From assembly GCF_000281045.1 (NCBI RefSeq), contig NW_008246090.1, positions 147,562 to 187,831 on the forward strand: a DNA stretch of 40,270 bases, in the 5' to 3' direction. Every line of letters begins with the position of its first letter. Within the stretch, counting starts at the first letter, position 1. The position numbers and the translations under genes are program-made. The notes under the pieces were generated by a model, which was not told where the DNA came from, ran no database searches, and worked only from the letters and a program-made list of their open reading frames with translations. Shown here piece by piece: positions 24,166 through 34,317 of this stretch. Origin of the DNA: Saprolegnia diclina VS20. Lineage: Eukaryota > Oomycota > Saprolegniomycetes > Saprolegniales > Saprolegniaceae.

Positions 24166-25549
24166 ATGGAAGCGAAGCAAGAGTCGACGACGGTCCCGGC
24201 CGGCGCGCAGGCCGCGGTGCTCGTCAAGTCGGAGCGCCTGGACAATGGCGACTACAGCCAGGTGAAGGGGTACGTGCCCATGCCCGCGATGTAGGCCATT
24301 GGCTCATGCTCATGACGCAGCTACGACTTCAACCAAGGTGTCGACTATGCCAAACTCATGGAGAGCTACCGCTACATGGGCTTCCAGGCGACGAACCTCG
24401 GCAAAGCCGTCGAAGAGATCAACCGCATGGTAGGATGATGCATCTCGCTCGCTCCTCGCCCTCATTGCGCACGTGCAGCGGTCGTGGCGCCTGAGCGACG
24501 AGCCCATCGACGAGAACGACGACGATGCGCTCAAAGACCCGACCGTGCGCGCGAACTTCAAGTGCAAGATCTTCCTCGGGTACACGTCCAACTTGATTTC
24601 GAGCGGGCTTCGCGAGACGCTGCGGTTTCTCGCCCAGCACAAGATGGTACTTTCGATATCCCTGTTCGCGCGTCTCAAGTGCACGCGGGGTAGGTGGATG
24701 TGATTGTCGCGACCGCCGGTGGCATTGAAGAAGACTTTATCAAGTGTCTGGCGCCCACATACATTGGTGACTTTGCGCTCAAGGGCGCGGACCTCCGCAC
24801 GCGTGGCATCAACCGCATCGGGAACCTCCTCGTGCCCAACGACAATTACTGCAAGTTTGAAGACTGGCTCAACCCGATCCTCGACACGATGCTCGAAGAG
24901 CAAAAGACGCTCGTACGTGCATCTCGTGATGGACAACTTGTCTAAGAAGCACATTGGACAGGGCACTGTGTGGTCGCCGTCGACGATGATCCACCGACTC
25001 GGGAAGGAAATCAACAACGAAGACTCGGTCTATTACTGGTGCTACAAGGTACGCACGTTGCTTTAAAGACGGGGTATGGCATCTGGGCTAGAACAACATT
25101 CCGGTGTTTTGCCCGGCGCTCACGGACGGCTCGATCGGCGACATGATCTACTTTCATTCGTACCGCAACGAAGGCCTCGTCCTCGACATCGTCAGCGACA
25201 TTCGCCGCATGAACGACCATGCGATCCGCGCGAAAAAGACGGGCGTCGTCATCCTCGGCGGTGGCGTCGTCAAGCACCACATCCTCAACGCCAACCTCAT
25301 GCGCAACGGCGCCGACTTTGGTGTCTTTGTCAACACTGGCCAAGAGTACGACGGCAGCGACGCTGGTGCCCGCCCTGATGAAGCCATCTCGTGGGGCAAG
25401 CTCCGCTTGAACGCCAACCCTGTCAAGGTACAAACCCATTTTCCAAAATCCGAGCCAACGCGTTCTAGGTGTACGCGGAAGCCACGCTCGTCTTTCCGCT
25501 GCTCGTGGCCGAGACATTTGCCAAGGACTTTGCGCCGACAAGCAAATAA
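24166..25549 (+). CDS. DHPS: Deoxyhypusine synthase
   Basis: The start is the ATG at 24166 ([18 protein letters not shown]) and the stop TAA ends at 25549. Seven exons join across introns of about 40-60 nt. The family sequence is nearly continuous: [104 protein letters not shown]. The active-site segment is [16 protein letters not shown], with the Lys that takes the butylamine group. The enzyme uses spermidine and NAD to convert one Lys of eIF5A to deoxyhypusine in the cytosol. The length fits the eukaryotic family (about 360 aa) and all key residues seem present. It ends 38 bp from the convergent small membrane-protein gene. Confidence 0.96.
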
Positions 25550-25587
25550 CGCATTCTGGCGTCCATAGAAACACAGAGACATCGACA

Positions 25588-26125
25588 CTACATAATGGTG
25601 CTGTGTGGCACGGGGAGGGACATGGTGTGTCGGAGCTCGGGGTGTGCCAACGTCGCTGTGACCGCCGACGCCTGACGAGGTCGCGCGTCCTTGGTGTCGT
25701 CCATCGTGAGGAGACTGCGCAGCTTGGGCCGCGTCTCGGCATTGTCACAGCGAATGCCTGCGTCCTAGTTAGACACTACTCGGGACAAGGTGCGTACCGA
25801 CACCGCGCGAGCAAATCGTATCCGCTTGATGGATCATCTCTCCATGTTCGTCTACACTGGTCAAAAGCACCTCCAATGAAGTGGTCTCGCATAATACCTG
25901 TGATTTCAATGTAGGATGCGCTGGCCGTGTCTACTTGAGCCATGAGATCCGCATGCAGGAGTAGGTATTACCTTGGAGGCTCTCGCGGTACATGGACCAG
26001 AGCAGGTACAGGATCGCGAGGACAATGACGCCAATCGCGCCAAAGAGAACGTAAATGATGTCGCGAACGAGGCTCGAACCCGAGCTAAAGACGTCGGCGG
26101 CTTCGAGACCGCGCAAGACCCCCAT
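25588..26125 (-). CDS. Small single-span membrane protein, three introns
   Basis: Four exons join in phase 1: the first (from Met 26125, or Met 26167) encodes SSGSSLVRDIIYVLFGAIG and a span ending LLWSMYRESLQ. Introns of 41, 46 and 40 nt follow. The last acceptor is a CAG ten bases after a CTAAC branch-like site. The tail runs DTASASYIEIT, DEHGEMIHQADTICSRG, GIRCDNAETRPKLRSLLTMD and ends at TAG 25590-25588. It is about 130 aa with one membrane helix and a long hydrophilic, probably cytoplasmic tail. I recognise no family. It resembles the micro-gene at 23129 in having GSGSS/SGSS just before the span. The exact start is uncertain. Confidence 0.55.
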
Positions 26126-26334
26126 GAAAGGCCGCACGTTGGCTGTTGCCGTCTGAAACGGCGCCACTCAAACCGGTTCACTTTCTCACAAACAAATCCA
26201 CCCTCAAAAGAGCAGAGTGAACTGACTATATATACTTGTAGCGTGCAAACTCGGATTTAACGAATTCTTCAAGCGCATTGAGTTTAGATTGTGTTCTCCG
26301 AGAAAATGGGAAATCGAGTATTCGACTTGGTTGA

Positions 26335-27470
26335 TCACGAGGATGGCGCGTCGATCTTGCCGAGAAGATGGTCGACAACGTCGCCAATAGCAGTTGAAAG
26401 GAGAGCGTACGGCGCCAACATGCAGACACGGGGCAACACACCGCGAAAGAACGCACGGCCACCTTCTGCTTTGTGGATCTGGCGCGCAGCGTCCCAGAAC
26501 CCTTTGTACTGAAGGGCCAAGGGCTGCTGAGCCATGGGTACTGTCGAGAGCGTTTGCGTCTGGAGTCGCGTGCGAATCACATCCATCGGNNNNNNNNNNN
26601 NNNNNNNNNNNNNNNNNNNNNNNNNNNNNNNNNNNNNNNNNNNNNNNNNNNNNNNNNNNNNNNNNNNNNNNNNNNNNNNNNNNNNNNNNNNNNNNNNNNN
26701 NNNNNNNNNNNNNNNNNNNNNNNNNNNNNNNNNNNNNNNNNNNNNNNNNNNNNNNNNNNNNNNNNNNNNNNNNNNNNNNNNNNNNNNNNNNNNNNNNNNN
26801 NNNNNNNNNNNNNNNNNNNNNNNNNNNNNNNNNNNNNNNNNNNNNNNNNNNNNNNNNNNNNNNNNNNNNNNNNNNNNNNNNNNNNNNNNNNNNNNNNNNN
26901 NNNNNNNNNNNNNNNNNNNNNNNNNNNNNNNNNNNNNNNNNNNNNNNNNNNNNNNNNNNNNNNNNNNNNNNNNNNNNNNNNNNNNNNNNNNNNNNNNNNN
27001 NNNNNNNNNNNNNNNNNNNNNNNNNNNNNNNNNNNNNNNNNNNNNNNNNNNNNNNNNNNNNNNNNNNNNNNNNNNNNNNNNNNNNNNNNNNNNNNNNNNN
27101 NNNNNNNNNNNNNNNNNNNNNNNNNNNNNNNNNNNNNNNNNNNNNNNNNNNNNNNNNNNNNNNNNNNNNNNNNNNNNNNNNNNNNNNNNNNNNNNNNNNN
27201 NNNNNNNNNNNNNNNNNNNNNNNNNNNNNNNNNNNNNNNNNNNNNNNNNNNNNNNNNNNNNNNNNNNNNNNNNNNNNNNNNNNNNNNNNNNNNNNNNNNN
27301 NNNNNNNNNNNNNNNNNNNNNNNNNNNNNNNNNNNNNNNNNNNNNNNNNNNNNNNNNNNNNNNNNNNNNNNNNNNNNNNNNNNNNNNNNNNNNNNNNNNN
27401 NNNNNNNNNNNNNNNNNNNNNNNNNNNNNNNNNGCGTCCACACCTCGGCGCTTGTATCGACGTCTGCCAT
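26335..27470 (-). CDS. Mitochondrial carrier (SLC25) protein, interrupted by the assembly gap
   Basis: The C-terminal 85 codons (26335-26589) contain the carrier signature PMDVIRTRLQTQ, then YKGFWDAARQIHKAEGGRAF and FFRGVLPRVCMLAPYALL, which is the third carrier repeat. On the other side of the N run, the Met at 27470 (MADVDTSAEVWT) is a plausible N-terminus on the same strand. The middle is missing, so the substrate (nucleotide, amino acid, carboxylate) cannot be judged, and whether both ends belong to one gene is inferred. The product would sit in the mitochondrial inner membrane. Confidence 0.7.
26590..27433. other. Assembly gap (844 N)
   Basis: A run of undetermined bases. Any reading frame reported across it is an artefact. 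The N count may be an estimate. Confidence 1.
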
Positions 27471-27895
27471 GGCCAGTTGGTTTGTGCCTGCTGTTCGACT
27501 GACGTACAAGACACACATTCTCTCAAATGGAGGCAAAGTGATGGTAGTAGACACCTCGCTGGCCAATCAACGCTCCGCCGTCTGCTGTGTCGCCACGATC
27601 TGCACAGAAATGAGCCACAGACCCCTTGCGACCGAGAAGAGTGAGCGATCCACACATACAAGCACGTGCTGCTCATGGAGCTAGCGGCCATTGGAAGGGC
27701 TGGCCACTGGCACGAAAAGTCGCAAGAGGCCGCGCTGCAGGATTTTTGTCGACGTTGTGGGCGTGCGTTAGTGGTGTTCTCGAGTGCTACGACACAGCAA
27801 CAATCCCTCGAGTGGTGCCAACGACGCCTCCCAATCCCAACGAGAAGACCCATTGTCAAAATGGCAGAATATACTGCAGAATACTTGTACTGCAA

Positions 27896-27936
27896 ACTAG
27901 TAGTAGTAGTGAGGACTAGTACTAGTACTAGTAGTA
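27896..27936. repeat. TAG/ACTAGT simple repeat
   Basis: A run of TAG triplets followed by repeated ACTAGT units, largely palindromic, in the spacer between the carrier and the TPR gene. The rest of 27471-28187 holds no gene that I can support. Confidence 0.85.
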
Positions 27937-28187
27937 TGACCAAATTTCCCACTCTCATGCCACCGCACGATCGGGACGATGGGTCGACGACATGCATGAC
28001 AAATATGTACACGCTGGACAACGTTGTCGCGGCGGTGGCGTCGTAGCGGTGCCGCTGTATCGGCATTGAGATTGTGTGGGCGTTCAGAAAGGCGCCAATC
28101 GTGTGCCGCATTGGATTGGACGAAAACCCCTTGGTTAATGGCCAATGAGATTTGACGCAATACCTTCGGGATCTTGGCCAAGCGACG

Positions 28188-29774
28188 ATGACGTCGTACG
28201 CAGCATGGGAGAAGTACGATGTTGAGAAGGTCATGCAGCAGATGGAAGAGGAAGAGAAGAAGGAGCGCCAGCAGATCCAAGCGCAAGACTACGAGAAGAA
28301 GAAGGTACATGTCGTCGCGGACGCAGGCGACTCGGCCGAGGTACTGGCGACCAAGGCGGCGCTTGCGGCGCTCAAGGCCAAGAAGGCCGCTGCGCGCGCA
28401 CCTCGTGCTGGGCCGTCGCCGCCCGCTTCCTTCAACCAAGTGCAAGAGCTCGAGCGACAGGCGTCGCTCCTGCAGCGCAAAAGCGTCGCGATCCAAACGG
28501 CCATGACGGCCCGAGGCAAAGCCGATGCGCTGCTCAAGAAGGGTCATGCGGCCGCCGCCATTGACGAGTACAAGCACGTTCTCAGCGCCATGGACGACCT
28601 CGATGGCATCATTCCGCAGCTGCAGCTCTCCGAAGAGGTTCTCGAGGCCAACAAACCAGTCGAGAAGGAGGCGTGCACGGACCACCACGACTGCTCGTGC
28701 CACGAGCCCGAGAAGTCCGCGCCGGTCGTCGTCCAGCCGCTGCCCAAGAGCAGCGATCTCAAGGGCATTGCGCACATGCTTCGTATCGACGCGCTTCTCG
28801 GCCTTGGCAAGTGCGAGCTCGAGCGCTGCCACTTTGGCGCTGCCTCGGAGCATCTCAAGCTCGCACTGCTCCAAGATGGCAACCACCTCGGTGCTTGGCG
28901 CCTCCGTGGCACCGCGTTCATGTCGATGGGTACGCTCTCTTCTCCGCGGCGTCAGCCGATCTTAAGTGTGCGTTTAGGGGCGACGTTGATCGGCATGTTG
29001 CATCTGAACAAGGTCGTGCTCTTGGTTCGATGACTTGTTGCTCTTCTTAGCGAGCTTGGTGCCATGACATGTCGTATCGGTAGGAAGGGTCCGACTCGGG
29101 CGATGGCAGCAAGCAGCTTGCCGAGGTCGAAGACGAACTCGTTCAGGATGTCGTCAGCGAAGGTCCGTGGAACTCTCCACCTCGCAACAAAGCGTCACCG
29201 TGGGTGGTAGACGAAGTGTATTCGGCAGCGATGCAGTACCTCCAGCGTCCGACGCACAAGGAGACGATCGAGCGCATGGTCTTGCTGCGTGAAGAAGCCG
29301 ATGTGATCATGCTCGAGGGCTTCTACGCCTACTCAAACCAAAAGTACCAGGCCATTTTGGACACGCTCGAGGCGCTGCCGTGGTCGCACCCCGCGCTTCT
29401 TGACGTACGTTGTCCCTTCATGTACACGACATCGACCTTCTCTTTTTTAGCTTGGCTGCGCCTGCCACGCGAGTATTGCTGGCGGGCTCTTTGAGGTGAA
29501 GAAGCAGTTTCCGCTTGCGATTCGGCACTGCGAGGCTCTCTTGATGCACCAGCCTCTTCACACAGCGACGATATACCGTCTCGGGCAGTGCTATCGCCAG
29601 ACAAGTCAGTTTGAACTCGCGGCCACGATGCTGCAACGGGCACTGGCGTCGCTCGACCCCGCGTCGCCGGGCCGACGGTTGGTGCTGGACGAGCTCGAAC
29701 GCAATGCATTTGATCGATCGGAGCTCGACATCGAGTACATAAAGCGGGTCGAGGGCCAGAGCTCCGAGCCTTAA
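28188..29774 (+). CDS. TPR-repeat protein with coiled-coil N-terminus
   Basis: The Met at 28188 (MTSYAAWEKYDVEKVMQQME) is the safest start, although coding-like sequence (LTQYLRDLGQAT) runs 14 codons further up and could belong to an earlier exon. The order is: a charged helix, an Ala/Lys-rich coil, TPR-like helices (KADALLKKGHAAAAIDEYKH), a His/Cys-rich linker (CTDHHDCSCHEPEK), then more TPRs (LGLGKCELERCHFGAASEHL, YAYSNQKYQAILDTLEALPW, YRLGQCYRQTSQFELAATML). Splicing between 28935 and 29090 is unresolved. A later intron is at about 29405-29450. The WEKYDVEK start recalls Hsp90/Hsp70 co-chaperone-type TPR proteins, but no precise orthologue is claimed. Its last exon has a partial copy at 32738-32966. 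Confidence 0.75.
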
Positions 29775-30197
29775 CGTGCATTTGTATGCGTGACTGTCGC
29801 TCTTGAGCAAGTGCGATGGAGAAACATCAACAATGTTTTGACCATTTCCAAGTCCTTTCCCATGTAAAACCAGTTTCAGCAAATTGCTCATTTACGAGAT
29901 TCTCGGGTCTAGCGCCGCAGTCCGAGTCCAAGGTTGGCTGTAGACCTTAGACGAGGTCGCAGAGCGATGCCGTAAGGTTACTACGGCCGATTCGGCTGCT
30001 CGCCTCGCCCGAGGATCTCTTCTTGTCGTGTGGAGGTAAAGCGATCGAGGCGTGGAGGTACGTACACTACCTTCCACTCGCATGGCTTCCATGTGGCCAG
30101 TATGTGCATCCGATGGCTATGCGCAGATGCAACACGCTTTGTCGTCCTAGCGTCTGGATAGCATTTTGCTATATGATAGCAAAGGACGCTGGCTACA
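29775..30197. other. Spacer without a recognisable gene
   Basis: It lies between the stop of the TPR gene and the end of the LRR relic. Short open frames have no features. The segment may include 3' flanks of both. Confidence 0.4.
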
Positions 30198-31574
30198 CTA
30201 CCGGTAGTCTTCGTGGCGAGAATCTTCTCGATCAAAGTTGATCCACGCCTCGTCTGGCCGTCGTTCGACCACCGCTTCGCACTCGACGTCGCCTTCGTTG
30301 GTGGGCTGTTCGTCGTTGCCATCGGCGGGCTGTTCGTCGTCGTCTTTTGCGCCACGGTCCACACCGAGTGTGTTGACAACGTCGACGACGCCCTCCCGGT
30401 AGACGCAGCGACCGAGTGCAGTGACGATCGCAAGGACCCCTTCTTTTGTGAGAAGGTTGGCACAGAGGCCGGTCAACTTCAAGTGGCATGTCGCGTGCAC
30501 GCTTTGGCTCAGCGCGATCGCGCCGTCGACACCAATCGCGTTCTTCTCGAGGCTCAAGGCGTTCAGATGACGCAAACGCGGTACTCAGGCAGAGATCCTT
30601 CAGCGACGGGCACTGAGGCACGACCTGCGCGAACTTCGTGGCGGTACAGTCGCCGAGCTCTTGGTGCATCAAATGAAAGGACTGCAGCGAGGGACAGTGC
30701 GGCAGCACGGACGCCACGGCGATGGCCGCGCTGTCATCGAGGCGATGCGACGTCAATCGAGCCAACGTGAGCTGCGGAAGCAGCAGCGCAAAATGCGTCA
30801 CGCAAGCCCAACGAGAGCATGATATTGGACACCTCGCACGAGTGAAGCGAGCGCAAATGACCAAAGCTTCAAACAAAAGCGAGCGTCGCTTCAGGGAACG
30901 GGTTTACCATCACGTCGTTAAAGCTGAGAGCCACGGGTCGGAGGTGCGAGGACGCAATGGCCGAGGCAATCACAGGCAAGTACTCTTGATGAAGATCTAC
31001 GAGATATGCCGAGACCAACTGCGACGCCAGCACTTGGATGGTCTTGAAAAAGCGCCGCGCGAGCGTCCCATCCTCGATCCGGGCTTCGACGAGGGTGCGG
31101 GACGCTGCGATGGCGATGCTCAGACGCGACGCGCGACATCCGTCATGCTACAGCACTGGACCTCGAGGATCTTGAGCGACCCGGTGCGCAGCCACGAGAC
31201 CACTGCTGCGACGGCAGCCTCGGATCACTCGTTCTCGCCGTGTTCGATAATCGTGGCGTGTCGAATCGGCTTTGACGTGAGCGCTCGGAGGATGGAAAGA
31301 GGTTACAAGTAGCGCGATCGTTCAGCATCAAGGGGACCTCCTGTAGCGCCGGTAGCGTCCGAAGCAGCGTGGCCAAAGTGGTTTGGGACGTGAGAAGCCA
31401 CTCGAGAGGGTCGAAGATGGCGATACCAAGGAGCTGGATTCGGTTAAAACACTGCGTCACAGCTGTCTCCGGCGTCGCGCACGGATAAGCGATGACATCG
31501 CGTGCAAGAGGACACCGAAGAGCTGTGATAAGTCGTCGAAAAAAAGATGCAAAAATGACAGAAAATTCAATCAA
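30198..31574 (-). pseudogene. Leucine-rich-repeat (RNI-type) gene remnant, C-terminal part
   Basis: Reading the minus strand, LRR-type segments appear one after another but in changing frames: FDPLEWLLTSQTTLATLLRT, then AAVAAVVSWLRTGSLKILEV, SNDV-like LRPVALSFNDVMVNPF, HCPSLQSFHLMHQELGD, VVPQCPSLKDLCLS, and ALSLEKNAIGVDGAIALSQS. The last block ends in an acidic, low-complexity tail (AKDDDEQPADGNDEQP) with a stop at 30198. At least one in-frame stop (near 31230) and several frame changes, not explained by short introns, suggest a pseudogene. The family is an expanded LRR family of Saprolegniales; it would have been a protein-binding scaffold. The acidic tail is still open. Confidence 0.6.
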
Positions 31575-31711
31575 TCGATGGAAGTTTGTTGATACCAGGT
31601 CCTAGTGATACACCATTAAATAGCTGAGAGGCGTGGAAAGAGGTTGTCTTGTTGGTTACTAAAAAAACAGGGTCGTACTTTGTGAAATCGGAAATTAGAA
31701 ATACAAATCCC

Positions 31712-31717
31712 AAAAAA
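31712..31717 (-). terminator. RNA polymerase III terminator of the tRNA-Gly gene
   Basis: Six T residues on the minus strand, five bases past the tRNA 3' end. Confidence 0.8.
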
Positions 31718-31721
31718 GTCA

Positions 31722-31792
31722 TGCGCCATCCGGGAATCGAACCCGGGGCATCTCGATGGCAACGAGATATTTTACCACTAAACCAATAGCGC
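31722..31792 (-). tRNA. tRNA-Gly (anticodon GCC)
   Basis: On the minus strand the 71-nt sequence folds as a cloverleaf. The acceptor stem is GCGCTAT with ATGGCGC (one T-G pair) and the discriminator base is A. The D arm contains GGTTTAGTGGTA (A box). The anticodon stem is TCTCG/CGAGA with loop TTGCCAT, giving anticodon GCC. The T arm is CCGGG-TTCGATT-CCCGG (B box GGTTCGATTCC). No intron and no encoded CCA. It lies in an AT-rich island (about 31560-32120) unlike the GC-rich neighbours, between two pieces of LRR remnant. Confidence 0.96.
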
Positions 31793-32120
31793 ACCGTTAC
31801 GACTCTTTCAGGAAATTAAAACCTATAATATTAAAAATTCACCCAAACACGCAAAAACCACGGCATTAGAATCTACCTTCGCTTTTTGCATAGTACTAGT
31901 ACACCACAACACCCCACACAAACTCACACACGCCATTCCCCCATGCTTCTCACTTCGATTTTATTTTATTTTTGTAACCACCTCACATGACCTCGAATAT
32001 TTCCACTATTTAAATATTTAAATGCTCGCCACCGCTATCATTCTTCTTGAATGATGCATCCATACGTCCGACTTCCACTCTTTTTGTCAGCTCCATGGGA
32101 GCCTCGCTAGTCATTTGACG
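31793..32120. other. AT-rich spacer upstream of the tRNA gene
   Basis: Strongly AT-rich DNA with ATTTAAATATTTAAAT near 32010 and no coding signal. Its composition contrasts with both flanks and may mark an insertion or a relaxed intergenic island. Confidence 0.5.
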
Positions 32121-32179
32121 TTGGAATTTTGAATAGAAATCATCCCTTGGCATCTCAAACGCAATAAAAATGACGCGCA

Positions 32180-32625
32180 TAGCACTCGGAGCCTCTTCGA
32201 AGCGCAAAAAGGGTTGCAATGGGGATTGGGTACGTACGTCTCTTCGGGGAGCTTACCGGTACAATGGAGTGCGTCGGACCTCTCGGGGACTGAGGTACGA
32301 CGGCGCCAAGTCGACGCCGGAAATATCGAGCATAGACTACAAGGCCGTGGCCATCCAGGCGCGCAGCTCGGGGTCCGTGATCTCGTACGGCAGCTGAAGG
32401 CGCGGCCAAAGCTGCACGAAGCAAGGGTGGAACGCATCGCCCACCGGGACCACGAGGCGCGGGGTGTGCACAGCGCTTGCGCAACGCGGCCAATGGCTTC
32501 GTGAGCCACTCGGCTGGGAGCGCCTGCAGGAGCGAGAGCATATCCTTGGACGCCTTGACGAGCATGGCCACACGCTTGATGAGCTCGGGCATGAGGTCCA
32601 CTGTCGCTTTGGCTCGCTTGTCCAT
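32180..32625 (-). pseudogene. LRR-family N-terminal remnant
   Basis: From the Met at 32625 the minus strand reads MDKRAKATVDLMPELIKRVA, then LVKASKDMLSLLQALPAEWL and TKPLAAL, the N-terminal helical module of the Saprolegniales LRR family. The sequence then continues in other frames (VVPVGDAFHPCFVQL, LPYEITDPELRAWMATAL, later KLPEETYVPNPHCNPF). Frame changes within 300 bp suggest decay. It lies in the right order and strand to be the 5' part of the remnant at 30198-31574. Confidence 0.55.
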
Positions 32626-32737
32626 CGTCAAAAATGGTGTGATTCTAGTGTGGTTGAACGTGCCTGCCCACTTTCCCGGTTTTGATTGGTACAAATTCCG
32701 AATGCTCCACCACAAGCCATGACGTGGCACTACGAAA

Positions 32738-32966
32738 CGCCTCGCCACAGCGACGCCAGCCCGCCCATCATCTCCGGCAGTGCTATCGCCAGACACGTCA
32801 GTTTGAACTAGCGGCCACGATGCTGCAACGTGCACTGATGTCGCTCGACGCCGCGTCGCCGGGCCGACGGTTGATACTGGAAGAGATCGAACGCAATGCA
32901 TTTGATCGATCAGAGCTCGAGGACGAGTACATTAAGCAGGTCGGGGTTCCAAACCCCGAGTCTTAA
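32738..32966 (+). pseudogene. Partial duplicate of the last exon of the TPR gene (28188-29774)
   Basis: The last 60-odd codons correspond almost base for base to 29540-29774: QCYRQTRQFELAATMLQRAL, ASPGRRLILEEIERNAFDRS and DEYIKQV against QCYRQTSQFELAATMLQRAL, ASPGRRLVLDELERNAFDRS and IEYIKRV. The match fades upstream of about 32738. No start or upstream exons are present, so this is a truncated copy. Its stop (32964-32966) overlaps the stop of the convergent DTW gene (32963-32965). Confidence 0.8.
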
Positions 32967-34024
32967 AGAGCCTTTGTGTACTTGGCTGCGGATTCCGCTG
33001 GACGCACGCCCTTCATCGGACACGTGGCGTGGAAGTGCACCTCGACCTTGCAGTAGCGGCAGACTTCGGGACACGCCTTGGCTTCGTGGCCGCGCGTGTC
33101 GCAGTTGTAGCACTTTTTTGCCGGCTAAACATCATATACGATAACGCAAGGGTGTATGAGAACAGGAGGACGTACCCAGCCGGGGAGCACACCGGTCGCA
33201 ACATCTTCAGCGACCTTGCGTTTGTGGGCCTCTCGGTTCTCCCGCTTGCGCTTCTGACCCTGCTCCTTCTGGCAGCGGAGGAGACGCTGGCGCTCCTTCT
33301 CGGCTTCGCTCATCGGCGCTCGGTCGAGCTGGCGGTTCGGGTCCGATTTGTGCGTCTCGAGGATCGTGTCGTGCACGAGGTTGAAGTAGTACAAGATCTC
33401 CGAGACGTCGTCGGTGGACGTCAGCGCCAAGTTGCGCGCGTGCATCGCCGCCGTGTACTCTTCGAGCATCAAGTAGACAGCTACGGCATCGCGTGAGCAT
33501 ATGCAGACAGGTAGGAAGCGTGTACCTTCGATCGTCGAGACACAACCGTCACCGCTCGAGTGGTAGCGCCAAAACTTGCTGTGGAGCGGCGGCTTGGCGA
33601 GCTTGACAGCGCGGAGGTGTGAGAGGCTCTTGTCGTTCAAGATTGCAGGGCCTTTCTGCCACGGACAGTCGATGAAGATGAGCGTCTCGAGCTGATCGAG
33701 GTCCTCGAGCTCGTCCAGCACAAGCGCGTCGTTGGACGGGTAGACGATGACGGCCTTGGATGGATCGTACACTGGCGATGCGCCGTCTTTGTATGGGAAT
33801 GGGATGATGTGAATGTCATCAGGCGCTACGACCTTGCCCTGCGGCGCCGTGCTCTTCTTGATCTTGTCGTGGAAGATGACGTCGACGGTGACCGGGAGCT
33901 TGATGCGCGGAACGTCAACATCGGACGGCGCGCCAAGGCTGAGAAAGCACGTCGCGCAGTAGAACTTGCTACTCTTCTTGCAAGTCGGGCAGACCTCGCG
34001 CGTCCAGCCGGCCACTGCCGCCAT
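32963..34024 (-). CDS. DTW-domain protein (DTWD1-like tRNA-uridine aminocarboxypropyltransferase) with two C-terminal CCHC zinc knuckles
   Basis: The start is Met 34024 (MAAVAGWTREVCPTCKKSSK), the stop TAA 32965-32963, and there are three exons with introns of about 45 and 51 nt. The zinc-binding start CPTCKKSSKFYCATC is followed by LPVTVDVIFHDKIKKSTA, PDDIHIIPFP, LIFIDCPWQKGPAILND and FWRYHSSGDGCVSTIEA. These match DTWD1, where the DTW signature is usually D-x-T-W; here it is DCPW. DTWD1 makes acp3U at position 20 of tRNA from S-adenosylmethionine. After a basic helix (EKERQRLLRCQKEQGQKRK), the last exon adds CYNCDTRGHEAKAC and CRYCKVEVHFHATC, both perfect C-x2-C-x4-H-x4-C knuckles, probably for RNA binding. 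It is divergent from the phosphatase gene. Confidence 0.88.
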
Positions 34025-34045
34025 GCTGCCAATTGAAACTGAACC

Positions 34046-34057
34046 ATCCGGATCCGG
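34046..34057. promoter_or_regulatory. ATCCGGATCCGG element in a divergent promoter
   Basis: This overlapping double ATCCGG lies 21 bp upstream of the DTW gene start and within the 293 bp divergent region shared with the histidine phosphatase gene. The same core appears at other promoters in the window. Confidence 0.45.
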
Positions 34058-34317
34058 GTCCTTACACTATTTACATCGCTGCTCGATGGCCTCGGCCAGC
34101 TCTCAGCAAGGCCTGCATCTTGCGACGATGTGTCAACGCAATTATGCTTTACCCAAGACGTGCCATACAACGTAGGTGCAGCATTGTGCCACAACGACGA
34201 TCGAAGTGTCGTAACTCATGCATACCGCGCAAAGTTCAATTGTACACTAAACATACTTAACGGATATAGTCTGCAGAAAGGCCAGCCCAAGTGCAAACTC
34301 CATTTCGAAGCGGCAGC

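Noticed and set aside
26204-28234. Very long open frames crossing 26590-27433
   Set aside because: They exist only because N bases contain no stops.
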